Assembly (NCBI GenBank): GCA_947305795.1
Contig: CAMZEK010000020.1
Span: forward strand, 1 to 43,530
DNA: 43,530 nt
Source of the DNA: an uncultured Bacteroidales bacterium
GTDB lineage: Bacteria > Bacteroidota > Bacteroidia > Bacteroidales > F082
Direction: 5' to 3'
Numbering within the stretch: the first letter of the stretch is position 1; each line of letters begins with the position of its first letter. Shown here piece by piece: positions 34,001 through 41,467 of this stretch. Made by a program: the position numbers and the translations under genes. The notes under the pieces were generated by a model. The model was not told the DNA's origin and searched no databases. It worked only from the letters and a program-made list of their open reading frames with translations.

Positions 34001-35824
34001 GAAGCCTGTGCCTGAAAGGGTGCCTCCCTCGGCGGGGTCGCAAGTGGCGGTGATGGCCACCGGGTCGGTGCAGTTTTCAATCATGTTCGTGAAAACGCTC
34101 CACCCTGAATTATTCTGATAATCACTTAATGTACCGCAGGGAACGTAAACGGGGATGTTTCGAATCGAATATTCAAAAGTGCTATAAATATAGGGAGGTG
34201 TCTCTGGACGTACATAAATGGCAGTGAAACCACTGCAACCATAGAAAGCTGCTGTGGCGATAGAGGTTACGGAGCTTCCAATGACCAAAATGCCAGAGAA
34301 TCCGCTGCAACCTTGGAAAGCTCCATTAGGATTGCCGCCACCGATACTTGTAACGGAATTGGGTATGATCAAATCGCCCGTGAGACCAGAACAATTTTTG
34401 AAAGCGCCGTTTCCAATCGTGGTCACAGAGTTCCCTATGGTCAGCGTGCCTGTGAAACCGCTGCAATTGGAAAAAGCACCGTTTCCGATTGTCGTCACGG
34501 ATTCAGGGATGGTTAGGATTCCCGTAAAGCCGCTGCAACCATAGAAGGCACTTTCGCCAATCGTGGTCACAGAATTCCCTATGGTCAGTGCGCCCGTGAA
34601 ACCAGGACAACTCCCGAAAGCGCTTTCGCCAATCGTGGTCATGGATTCAGGGATGGTCAGGCTGCCCGTGAGTCCAGAGCACCACAAGAAAGCCCTTTTC
34701 CCTATCGTTGTCAAAGCATTTCCAAGGGTTACCCCTGTGAAACCGCTGCAAGACTCAAAAGCCATTTCTCCGATTGATGTTACGGAGTCAGGGATGACAA
34801 GGTGGTTTGTGAAGCCATTGCAATTGTAGAAAGCCCGGTCCCCAATCGTCGTCAAAGAGTTCGAAAGGGTCAGGTTGCCCGTGAATGATCTGCAATATTG
34901 GAAGGCCTTGTATCCAATCGTGGTCACTGAGTTGGGGATGACCAAATCACCTGTGAATAGGCAACGTGAGAAAGCACCATCTCCAATCGTCGTCACGGAA
35001 TTGGGTATTACAAGCTCTCCGGAGAGTTCGTGGTGGATTGGCCATCCGATTTCTATGCGTCTATTGAAAGCATAAGGGGGGATGACCTCGACGGTGTTGC
35101 CGATGTGCAATGTGGTCAGCGACGAACACTCATCCAACCAAGAGCTATCCCATGAGCTGGCTCCCGTACCAGTGATATTCCAATGGGTGCCTATACTGCA
35201 GTTGGTCGCGTTGTAGTCCAAAGTAGTGATTCCTGAGCATCCTTTGAAAGCATAGTCCCCGATATACTCCACAGATGCGCCAATGACCAAAGTGCCAACG
35301 AATCCTGAACAACCCAAGAAAGCCCTCTCTTCAATCGTTGTTATCGACTCTCCTAGGTACAACGCTCCGGAAAATCCTGTGCAGTTCATAAAGGCATACT
35401 CTCCGATGAAGGTGATGGTGGAAGGCAGTATCAACGAGCCTGTCAGACCCGAACAGTTCTTGAAAGCGTTCGCCGCGATTCTCGTCACTGTTAAGGAACC
35501 AATTACATAGGATTCGCCGTTCCAGTATTCTAGTATGACTGTCTCGGGGATGACGAGTGGACCGGTGGCATTGGTGCCATCGGCGTGGCCGGTTACGGTT
35601 ACGGTTTGGTCATCGCTGTTGAAGGAATAAAGCAAGTCGCTGGGTGTGGTGTTGAAGTCGATGCCGCACTTGCGTTCGGTGTCATTGGCGAAGGCACAAT
35701 TGGTGGTTGTGGCGTTCGTTTGCAGGTCAACGGGATGGGCTTTTGTCATGTTCGCTACAATGAGCAGCAGGATGAACAGGACAGCTTGCAAAGCCCTTTT
35801 CAGTTGTAAAATTCTCTTTTCCAT
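31025..35824 (-). CDS. Giant BspA-type leucine-rich repeat / InlB-repeat surface protein with T9SS domain
   Basis: 1599 residues. A signal peptide ends near residue 29 (IVANMTKA). About 16 BspA-like LRR_5 units (about 105-580) follow the pattern IPNSVTTIGxxAFxxCSGFTG. Seven divergent InlB B-type repeats of about 73 residues (about 580-1098) have GGTVSGAGTYDHGTTATLTA and NWTKDGTVVS. A region of about 420 residues contains two copies each of a DNMTVTAVL-type block (also NSMTVTGFV) and a YYDGMGWMGTLS-type block. The end (LQVFPNPVARGENVSL, GIYTLRITAEGRG) is a T9SS sorting domain. It is probably a cell-surface adhesin. The frame extends 49 codons upstream, but the promoter box at 35884-35891 lies there, so the ATG at 35822-35824 is chosen. 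Confidence 0.85.
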   Translation of the reverse strand: MEKRILQLKRALQAVLFILLLIVANMTKAHPVDLQTNATTTNCAFANDTERKCGIDFNTTPSDLLYSFNSDDQTVTVTGHADGTNATGPLVIPETVILEYWNGESYVIGSLTVTRIAANAFKNCSGLTGSLILPSTITFIGEYAFMNCTGFSGALYLGESITTIEERAFLGCSGFVGTLVIGASVEYIGDYAFKGCSGITTLDYNATNCSIGTHWNITGTGASSWDSSWLDECSSLTTLHIGNTVEVIPPYAFNRRIEIGWPIHHELSGELVIPNSVTTIGDGAFSRCLFTGDLVIPNSVTTIGYKAFQYCRSFTGNLTLSNSLTTIGDRAFYNCNGFTNHLVIPDSVTSIGEMAFESCSGFTGVTLGNALTTIGKRAFLWCSGLTGSLTIPESMTTIGESAFGSCPGFTGALTIGNSVTTIGESAFYGCSGFTGILTIPESVTTIGNGAFSNCSGFTGTLTIGNSVTTIGNGAFKNCSGLTGDLIIPNSVTSIGGGNPNGAFQGCSGFSGILVIGSSVTSIATAAFYGCSGFTAIYVRPETPPYIYSTFEYSIRNIPVYVPCGTLSDYQNNSGWSVFTNMIENCTDPVAITATCDPAEGGTLSGTGFYVEGYDCTLTATPNTGYAFSHWTKDGTVVSENATYTFTVAEAAEFVAHFVVSYDITVTCNPAEGGMATGAGTYGYGTTVTLTATANENYSFINWTKNGAEVSTSEAYTFTVTENAAFTANFGFVGYEVTATANPAEGGTVSGGGSFLPNATCTLTATANEGYSFLNWTKDGIEVSTETSFSFIVTEVGNYVANFSLNTYEITATANPDTGGTVSGAGTYDHGTTATLTATANEGYTFVNWTKDGTVVSTDASYSFIVTEVGNYVANFSLNAYEINVMVNSAEGGTATGAGTYDYGTTATLTATPNTGYIFINWTKEGEEVSTSETYSFVVTEAADYVANFALSYEIVATANPIEGGSISGAGIWAYGTSLTLTATPNAGYNFLYWTRDDAMVSNDLAYSFIVTEDATFVAHFIVSAYVNITATANPTESGSVDGGGTYLTGSTCTLTAIANADHSFINWMKNGEEVSSEAEYSFIVTEGGDYVANFASDGLHWNFDPEAYANSMTVTGFVMIDSVEQHSPSWEIGAFHGNECRGSARLAEELRTNQGQLYFVLTVYGNEDGDEITFQLYDHILNQVLDLDCSTSLSFSTGESIGDPSNLLPLNFIDGEVVQTTDFTSGWNWYSTYIEQTDIDGLQILEDGLGTNGVQIKSQQQYVNYYEGMGWMGMLASIDNESTYKIKTAAPCTVEMTGSETNVSAHPITVGPGWNWIGYPVNASMSVTTAMSGITPANGDQVKAQNGYANYYDGMGWMGTLSTIEPGMGILYKSNGSGNFTLVYPTNAKGETLAENITAENNHWVPDMHAYPDNMTVTAVLELDDVELTSSNYELAAFANGNCRGSVRLMYIEPLNRHIAFLTITGEDVEALNFCLYDTTTGEEVYGASEQINFSNNAIVGDLREPYVLHFRGITGTDEWANSLQVFPNPVARGENVSLSSTEDIGKVQIEIINALGVLVERLRATTVQAIAAPNVAGIYTLRITAEGRGLCYRKLVVR
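32530..34070 (-). repeat. Seven tandem InlB B-type repeats (about 220 bp each)
   Basis: Units of about 220 bp encode 73-residue InlB-like modules. Adjacent units are close in sequence: stretches near 33197-33240 and 33417-33460 are almost identical, so unequal recombination could change the copy number. Confidence 0.8.
34200..35500 (-). repeat. BspA leucine-rich repeat array (about 69 bp units)
   Basis: About 16 units, mostly 69 bp, encode the SVTTIGxxAFxxCSGFTG motif. Several neighbouring units between about 34400 and 34640 share long near-identical runs, pointing to recent duplication. One stretch near 35050-35230 is irregular and interrupts the array. Confidence 0.75.
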
Positions 35825-35883
35825 GTTGTTATGTGTTTGTTGTTTGTATAAGGTCTGGTTAAATTTCGAGTTACTTAATTTGG

Positions 35884-35891
35884 CAAAGTTA
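35884..35891 (-). promoter_or_regulatory. -7 promoter box (TAACTTTG) of the BspA-like gene
   Basis: Exact TAnnTTTG box 60 bp before the chosen ATG. The -33 region (TTTTC near 35909) is only partly matching. It is back-to-back with the pepE promoter box 66 bp away. Confidence 0.48.
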
Positions 35892-35956
35892 GAAAGATTT
35901 TGGAATTGAAAACCAGAAAGGCAAGGATTTTTCGGTGTGATTTTCATTTTTTCCCT

Positions 35957-35964
35957 ATTTTTGC
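35957..35964 (+). promoter_or_regulatory. -7 promoter box (TATTTTTG) of pepE
   Basis: Exact TAnnTTTG box 27 bp before the pepE ATG. No clean TTG at -33. Confidence 0.48.
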
Positions 35965-35991
35965 CTTTCAAATCATCAAAACTAAATCATC

Positions 35992-36765
35992 ATGAGATTA
36001 TTACTGATTAGCAATTCGACCAATTTCGGCGAGAATTACTTGGCATGGGCCACGACCCAGATTGAACTATTCTGCTTGCAGAACCATATTAATAAGGAGA
36101 GCCGCATTATCTTCGTGCCTTTTGCGGGCGTCAACATCGGCGGCAAGGCCTATCCTGAGAGCTATGATGCTTACGAGGCCAAGGTGAAGGACGTGTTCCG
36201 CACCAAGTTCGGCTTGGAGAACTTCACTTCCGTACACCATTTCGACGACAAGGTAAAGGCCGTCAACGAGGCCGACTGTATCGTGGTGGGCGGCGGCAAC
36301 ACCTTCCACCTCGTGGCCGAGATGCACCGCTATGGCCTGATGGAAGCCATCCGCAAACGCGCCCTTGCCGGCGTACCTTACATGGGCTGGAGTGCTGGAA
36401 GCAACGTGGCTTGCCCCACGCTTTGCACCACCAATGACATGCCCATTGTGCAGCCCGCTTCGTTCGACTGCCTCAATTTGGTGCCGTTCCAAATCAACCC
36501 GCATTACCTCGACCCACACCCCGAAATCGACAAGATGATCAAGCATGGAGGCGAGACCCGCCAAGACCGCATCAACGAGTATCTTGCTGTCAATCAGGAT
36601 AGAGTGGTGGTTGGATTGCGCGAGGCGACAGCCCTTTGGGTGACCGACGGCCAAATGATGCTCAAGGGAGGCAAGAAGATGATTGTCATGCGCTACGGCA
36701 AGGAAGCGGTCGAAATCGACCCGAACTCCGATGTCACATTCTTGTTGGAAGGACAAAAAGCATAA
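35992..36765 (+). CDS. pepE: Peptidase E (alpha-aspartyl dipeptidase)
   Basis: 257 residues, slightly longer than the usual 230 or so. The S51 fold is clear: MRLLLISNSTNFGENYL, RIIFVPFAGVNI, the glycine-rich VVGGGNTFHLVAEMHRYGL, and the nucleophile serine in MGWSAGSNVACP. The block FDCLNLVPFQINPHYLDPHP contains the likely catalytic histidine. PepE splits N-terminal aspartyl dipeptides (Asp-X) in the cytoplasm and helps peptide recycling. Residues typical of cyanophycinase or isoaspartyl forms were not noticed. It starts from its own promoter divergent to the BspA-like gene and ends 2 bp from the stop of the convergent TerB-like gene. Confidence 0.9.
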   Translation: MRLLLISNSTNFGENYLAWATTQIELFCLQNHINKESRIIFVPFAGVNIGGKAYPESYDAYEAKVKDVFRTKFGLENFTSVHHFDDKVKAVNEADCIVVGGGNTFHLVAEMHRYGLMEAIRKRALAGVPYMGWSAGSNVACPTLCTTNDMPIVQPASFDCLNLVPFQINPHYLDPHPEIDKMIKHGGETRQDRINEYLAVNQDRVVVGLREATALWVTDGQMMLKGGKKMIVMRYGKEAVEIDPNSDVTFLLEGQKA

Positions 36766-36767
36766 AG

Positions 36768-38141
36768 CTATTCGAACACACTACGATCTTCAAACACGGC
36801 CAATCGTCGCTCTAATGGGATGGCTTTGCGACCACCTCTATTGCCTTGGATGAGATAGGGGGTGGCATTGTTGCCGAGGATGTCGGTGAAAGCCTTCTTG
36901 ATGCGCGAGAGGGTGGCGTTCATAGTGCTGCCCACAAAGTCAGTGAGGTTGTCGACGGCTTGGTTTAGCAGTGTATTGTCGCCGTAGGTCGAGATTTGGC
37001 GGTAGATGCGGAAAAGCTCTGGTTTGTAATCGTTTAGGTAATTCAACGGGATGCCCTCTTCATGGAAAAGGAAGAGAATATATAGTGCTTTGCTCAAGGC
37101 GGGCATTTTCACTTCCGCATTATTGCGGTCGGTGAGGAAAAGGTCGCCACGTTTAGTGACATAAAGTCGGCTGGCTTCGTGGCTTCCTGTGTATTTCAAA
37201 ACGGTGTCAATCAGTATTTTGTGGAACCCTGTGTAGTTGAGTGCCTCTTTTTCGGCGTCGTTAGGTGCCGCCATCGCTTTTTGCAGAAACCGTTCGTCTT
37301 TTTGACTCAAGCCTTGGGGCTGGAGGCTGACGATATGGTCTTTTAGTGCAAAGAAATGTTGCAACGTGCTCAGCGGATCGTCTTCGATTTCGAGGATGAG
37401 AAAGTCCTGCTGGTTGTCGGTGTTCTTGTCGCCGATTCTAAAAAAGAATGAGGGTTTGTTTATATTTAAACCATTGGTGTTTAAGTAATTGAGAAATATT
37501 TCCTTGGATAGGAAAGCACTGCTCATGAGGTCGATTCCACTGTCGATGAGGTCGAGTTGCTCGTCGGAAAGAGTAGGCTCGATGTAAGTGAGTGCTTGTA
37601 TGAAGGTGGCACGTTTGCCGTTGAGGTCGTGCATCACTACGGGTAGGTAGAAGAACTCGCGACCGGCATCGTTGAGCAGTTTGCAGATAGAGTCATAGTC
37701 GTCCAAAATCCTATGGTTCACGGCTTTGTCGTATTCTGCCTCCACGTAAAGCACGGCATTTCGAGTGTCAAAGTTGAGGTTGGGAATGGAGACAAAATGT
37801 GCTTTGATGCCTTGGGTCTCAGGCAGTTCAACGTCGATGGAGAGCAATAGGGAAGTGGTCAGCAGCGATTCGTTAGGGTCAAGTGAGTCGTCGGAAAGGG
37901 AAAGGGTTTGAAACAGCCTGAGGATGGCAATTTTTTCGCGTTTTCCAAGGTTTTTCAGCATACCGACGGCGTCAGAGAGGCTGAGTGTGGTAGCTTTCTT
38001 GCGGCTGGCTGCAGTGATACCTAAAGTGTCATAAACCCTTTGCAGGAAGTCGATTTCGCCTTGGTTGACGATACCGTCACATTGTACGAGGTCTGAAAGT
38101 ACTTTTGCCAACGCTGTTTTATGGTTTTCCTTGAATTTCAT
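36768..38141 (-). CDS. TerB-like N-terminal domain protein with C-terminal winged-helix-like region
   Basis: 457 residues, cytoplasmic. Residues 1-95 resemble a TerB/tellurite-resistance helical bundle: ALAKVLSDLVQCDGIVNQGE and a second acidic LSDDSLDPNESLL. The middle is unrecognised. The C-terminal 130 residues (LFLTDRNNAEVKMPALSKAL, FHEEGIPLNYLNDYKPELFR, MNATLSRIKKAFTDIL) resemble a Bacteroidetes family I know only as a conserved unknown, with winged-helix-like order, which may bind DNA. A start 10 codons upstream is possible; the ATG at 38139-38141 is preferred. Its promoter box (38230-38237) faces the calcium ATPase promoter. The biological role is unknown. Confidence 0.6.
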   Translation of the reverse strand: MKFKENHKTALAKVLSDLVQCDGIVNQGEIDFLQRVYDTLGITAASRKKATTLSLSDAVGMLKNLGKREKIAILRLFQTLSLSDDSLDPNESLLTTSLLLSIDVELPETQGIKAHFVSIPNLNFDTRNAVLYVEAEYDKAVNHRILDDYDSICKLLNDAGREFFYLPVVMHDLNGKRATFIQALTYIEPTLSDEQLDLIDSGIDLMSSAFLSKEIFLNYLNTNGLNINKPSFFFRIGDKNTDNQQDFLILEIEDDPLSTLQHFFALKDHIVSLQPQGLSQKDERFLQKAMAAPNDAEKEALNYTGFHKILIDTVLKYTGSHEASRLYVTKRGDLFLTDRNNAEVKMPALSKALYILFLFHEEGIPLNYLNDYKPELFRIYRQISTYGDNTLLNQAVDNLTDFVGSTMNATLSRIKKAFTDILGNNATPYLIQGNRGGRKAIPLERRLAVFEDRSVFE

Positions 38142-38163
38142 TGAGTTACGTATTTTTAATTTG

Positions 38164-38181
38164 GGTTGCAACCTTGCAACC
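38164..38181. promoter_or_regulatory. Palindrome GGTTGCAACC with adjoining TTGCAACC repeat
   Basis: A perfect 10-bp palindrome (38164-38173) is followed directly by a second TTGCAACC (38174-38181). It sits just upstream of the likely -33 region of the calcium ATPase promoter and could be a regulator site for either divergent gene. Confidence 0.35.
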
Positions 38182-38205
38182 TCTTTCCGTTTTCACAATA
38201 GAATG

Positions 38206-38213
38206 TATTTTTG
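38206..38213 (+). promoter_or_regulatory. -7 promoter box (TATTTTTG) of the calcium ATPase
   Basis: Exact TAnnTTTG box 38 bp before the ATG. TTTC at 38184-38187, 18 bp upstream, may serve as the -33 element. Confidence 0.52.
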
Positions 38214-38229
38214 CGCGTTTTTTTCAACG

Positions 38230-38237
38230 CAAAAGTA
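38230..38237 (-). promoter_or_regulatory. -7 promoter box (TACTTTTG) of the TerB-like gene, facing the ATPase promoter
   Basis: Exact TAnnTTTG box on the minus strand. It and the plus-strand box at 38206-38213 point toward each other, so the two transcripts would start within a few bases and overlap. TTTTGCG/CGCAAAA arms of the two boxes also form a 7-bp inverted repeat. Confidence 0.45.
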
Positions 38238-38251
38238 GTAAAAATTGAATC

Positions 38252-41014
38252 ATGTCGAGAGATTATCGGAACGGTCTGACGCAAAGGGAGGTTGAGGAGA
38301 GTCGCCGCAAACATGGCGACAACGTGTTGACTCCTCCAGTGAAAGACCCGCTTTGGAAACAGTTTTTGGAGAAATTCAGTGACCCTATTATACGTATATT
38401 GCTGATAGCCTTGTTGTTGTCGGTTGCAGTTTCATTATACCAATTGTTCACGGGTGCCGAGGGAATGAGTGTGTTGCTCGAGCCTTTGGGCATTTTTGTG
38501 GCGGTGATGTTGGCCACTACGGTGGGCTTCGTGTTTGAGTTGAGTGCCAATAAGAAATTCGACATTCTGAACCAAAGTGAGGACGAGCAAATGGTGACGG
38601 TTTACCGTAATGGCTTTATTCAACGCATTGAACGCAAGGATGTTGTGGTGGGTGATACGGTGGTTATTGAGACGGGCGACGAGATTCCTGCCGACGGCAC
38701 GCTGGTTGAGGCTATCGCCATGCGGGTGAACGAGTCGGACTTGACGGGCGAGCCTTCGTGCAGCAAGACGACCGACCCTGACGAGTTCAAAGAAGAGGCC
38801 ACTTATCCGTCGAACTATGTGTGTCGAGGCAGCTCGGTGATGGAAGGCCATGGCATGTTTGTGGTCGAGAAAGTGGGCGACGAGACGGAGTGGGGCAAGG
38901 TATATCATGGCGCCCAGATTGATAATAAGGTGAAAACACCGCTCAATGAGCAACTTGACAAGTTGGGCCAAGGTATCACGATTGCGAGTTATGTCATCGC
39001 CGTATTGATTGTTGTACTGCGTCTGGTGATGTATTTCACCCATCGTGGTGACCTGCCTTTCGATTGGATGAGCTTTGCGCGTTATCTGTTGAATACCTTG
39101 ATGATAGCTGTGACATTGATTGTCGTGGCAGTGCCTGAAGGCCTCCCGATGAGTGTCACGCTAAGTTTAGCTCTAAGTATGCGTAGGATGTTGGAAACCA
39201 ATAATTTGGTTCGTAAGATGCACGCATGTGAGACCATGGGTGCCGCCACGGTGATTTGCACCGACAAAACCGGCACGCTTACCAAAAACCGCATGAGCCT
39301 TGGCGACAGCCTCATTTTTGGTCTGAAGAATAGCCGAATCGACGATTCTTATACAGGTCGGTTGGTGGCAGAGGGCATTGCGGTCAATTCTACGGCATTT
39401 TTGGATTATAGCGACAAACAGAAGGCGAAAGTCATCGGCAACCCTACCGAGGGCGCACTGCTGTTATGGCTGTTCGATAACAATGTGGATTTTGTTAGAA
39501 TTCGCGACAAAGCTAAGATTGTCAGTCAGTTGCCGTTTACAACGAAATACAAATACATGGCCACTATCGTCAAGACAGCTTTTTCGGGAGAGTATGTGCT
39601 ATACGTGAAAGGTGCCCCTGAAATCGTGATGAAACGCTGTGCTGTGGTTAGGATGGCTGACTGCGAGGCGGATATGCAGGAGGTGATAAATGAGGTGGAA
39701 AACAAGCTGCTTGAGTACCAAAACAAGGCAATGCGTACTTTAGGTTTCGCCTACAAATACCTCACCGAAGAAGAAGTGGAGAAGGTGTTCTCCAACGGCA
39801 AGCTGATGATTGAGGACTTGTGTTTCCTTGGCATTGTAGGCATCATCGATCCCATTCGCGACGATGTGGCCGACTCGGTGCAGGAGTGCATTGACGCGGG
39901 CATCGGCATCAAAATTGTGACGGGCGACACCCCTGGAACGGCGTGTGAGATTGGTCGACAAGTTGGATTATGGAAAGAGGGTGATGATCCTAATCGACAG
40001 ATGATCACGGGCAAAGAATTCAACTTGTTGACTGACGACCAATTGCGCGACCGCATCGCCGACTTGAAGATCATGTCAAGAGCGCGACCTTCCGACAAAG
40101 AGCGCCTCGTCAGGCTGTTGCAGGAAAGAGGAGAAGTGGTGGCCGTGACGGGTGATGGCACCAATGATGCTCCTGCCCTAAACAAGGCTCAAATCGGTCT
40201 CTCGATGGGCGACGGCACCTCGGTGGCCAAGGAAGCTAGCGATATCACCATCCTTGACAATTCCTTTAAGAGTATCACTCGTGCCGTGATGTGGGGTCGC
40301 TCGCTTTACCTTAACATCCAACGCTTTATCCTGTTCCAGATGACCATCAACGTGGCGGCTTGTCTTATCGTGTTGCTTGGCGCGGTAATGGGCACTTCGT
40401 CGCCGCTCACCGTTACGCAGATGTTGTGGATCAACCTTATCATGGATACTTTTGCAGCAATGGCTTTGGCCTCGTTGCCTCCTGATATTAGCGTCTTGAA
40501 AGACAAACCCCGTTCGCGCGATGCCTTCATCATCACCAAAGACATGAGCCGACGTATCTTTGGAACAGGTTTGGTTTTTGTGGCGGTGTTGTTCGGCTTC
40601 ATTCAGTATTTCATGCATTGTGGCGTGGATACGTTATCTGACTTCTCACTTCGTGATTTCTTTGTCAATTATTTCAACTTCAGTAAGTTGGGAGGTGAGT
40701 TTACCCCCAAGGAACTCTCGCTGCTCTTCACCATTTTTGTCTTTATGCAGTTCTGGAACATTTTCAACGCCAAGGCGTACCATACCAACCAATCGGCACT
40801 GAAAGGTCTGCTCGACAAGGACATTCGCCGTGGTTTCGGTCTTACCTTATTAATAATAGCCATTGGTCAAGTCCTGATTGTAAACTTCGGTGGCGAGATG
40901 TTTAACGTGGTGCCGATTGCCTTTGGCGACTGGGTTCGCATCATTATCGGAACTTCGCTCATCCTTTGGATTGGTGAGATTGAAAGGTTGGTAAAAAAAC
41001 GCATCCAGAATTAA
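38252..41014 (+). CDS. Calcium-translocating P-type ATPase, PMCA/SERCA-like (P2B)
   Basis: 920 residues with a complete P-type ATPase plan. A cation ATPase N-terminal domain is followed by the actuator domain (DEIPADGTLVEAIAMRVNES, then DLTGEP). The M4 ion site is VVAVPEGLPMSVTLSLALSM. Next come the phosphorylated aspartate in CTDKTGTLTKNRM, the nucleotide domain (LYVKGAPEIVMKRC), TGDTPGTACEIGRQ, the hinge VTGDGTNDAPALNKAQIGLS and the M6 site LIMDTFAAMALASLPP. These match calcium pumps that expel Ca2+ across the inner membrane at the cost of ATP. It lacks the calmodulin-binding tail of eukaryotic PMCA, as expected. It stands alone with its own promoter. Confidence 0.9.
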   Translation: MSRDYRNGLTQREVEESRRKHGDNVLTPPVKDPLWKQFLEKFSDPIIRILLIALLLSVAVSLYQLFTGAEGMSVLLEPLGIFVAVMLATTVGFVFELSANKKFDILNQSEDEQMVTVYRNGFIQRIERKDVVVGDTVVIETGDEIPADGTLVEAIAMRVNESDLTGEPSCSKTTDPDEFKEEATYPSNYVCRGSSVMEGHGMFVVEKVGDETEWGKVYHGAQIDNKVKTPLNEQLDKLGQGITIASYVIAVLIVVLRLVMYFTHRGDLPFDWMSFARYLLNTLMIAVTLIVVAVPEGLPMSVTLSLALSMRRMLETNNLVRKMHACETMGAATVICTDKTGTLTKNRMSLGDSLIFGLKNSRIDDSYTGRLVAEGIAVNSTAFLDYSDKQKAKVIGNPTEGALLLWLFDNNVDFVRIRDKAKIVSQLPFTTKYKYMATIVKTAFSGEYVLYVKGAPEIVMKRCAVVRMADCEADMQEVINEVENKLLEYQNKAMRTLGFAYKYLTEEEVEKVFSNGKLMIEDLCFLGIVGIIDPIRDDVADSVQECIDAGIGIKIVTGDTPGTACEIGRQVGLWKEGDDPNRQMITGKEFNLLTDDQLRDRIADLKIMSRARPSDKERLVRLLQERGEVVAVTGDGTNDAPALNKAQIGLSMGDGTSVAKEASDITILDNSFKSITRAVMWGRSLYLNIQRFILFQMTINVAACLIVLLGAVMGTSSPLTVTQMLWINLIMDTFAAMALASLPPDISVLKDKPRSRDAFIITKDMSRRIFGTGLVFVAVLFGFIQYFMHCGVDTLSDFSLRDFFVNYFNFSKLGGEFTPKELSLLFTIFVFMQFWNIFNAKAYHTNQSALKGLLDKDIRRGFGLTLLIIAIGQVLIVNFGGEMFNVVPIAFGDWVRIIIGTSLILWIGEIERLVKKRIQN

Positions 41015-41034
41015 ATTCCTATCGTAAAAATCCT

Positions 41035-41042
41035 TACCTTTG
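41035..41042 (+). promoter_or_regulatory. -7 promoter box (TACCTTTG) of the small lipoprotein gene
   Basis: Exact TAnnTTTG box 26 bp before the ATG at 41069. No TTTG at -33 was seen. Confidence 0.48.
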
Positions 41043-41068
41043 CAGCCCAATTCAAACAAAGAAAGAAA

Positions 41069-41416
41069 ATGGCTAAACATTTGAGAATTATTGCTTTATG
41101 CGGTTTTATGGCTTTACTTTTCGCTTCGTGCGGCAGCAAACCATTGGAAGGCACTTGGGTTGAACCCGCCAAAGAAGACGGCATTGTGGGCGAAATCGGC
41201 TTTACGTTGCTGAAAGATGGTTCGGTCGTGCCGATTAATATGGGCTATTCTGAGTTCAATGCTTGGGAAAAAGTGGGCGACAAACTCATCCTCAAGGGAC
41301 AGTACACAGGCACAAATCCCCATGATTTCGCCGACACCTTGCGTATTGTCGAACTCACGGATACGGAGCTTACCCTTGAGCAAGCAGGCTATACAGTGAC
41401 CTATCAGCGTAAATAA
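41069..41416 (+). CDS. Small lipocalin-like lipoprotein
   Basis: 115 residues with a lipobox FASC (Cys21), so envelope-anchored. The mature part, LEGTWVEPAKEDGIVGEIGF, FTLLKDGSVVPI, WEKVGDKLILKGQYTG and LRIVELTDTELTLEQ, is a run of short beta strands resembling the lipocalin-like domains of Bacteroidetes lipoproteins. The ligand is unknown. It lies between the calcium ATPase and carbamate kinase on the plus strand with its own promoter, and may read through into the kinase gene 51 bp downstream. Confidence 0.72.
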   Translation: MAKHLRIIALCGFMALLFASCGSKPLEGTWVEPAKEDGIVGEIGFTLLKDGSVVPINMGYSEFNAWEKVGDKLILKGQYTGTNPHDFADTLRIVELTDTELTLEQAGYTVTYQRK

Positions 41417-41467
41417 GCCTTTTGGTAATCAACAGAATTTAATCTGAAATCTAAAATATTGAATTAA

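Noticed and set aside
34200..35500. CRISPR-like array
   Set aside because: The periodic 69-bp pattern is in frame and codes for leucine-rich repeats; there are no short identical repeats with unique spacers.
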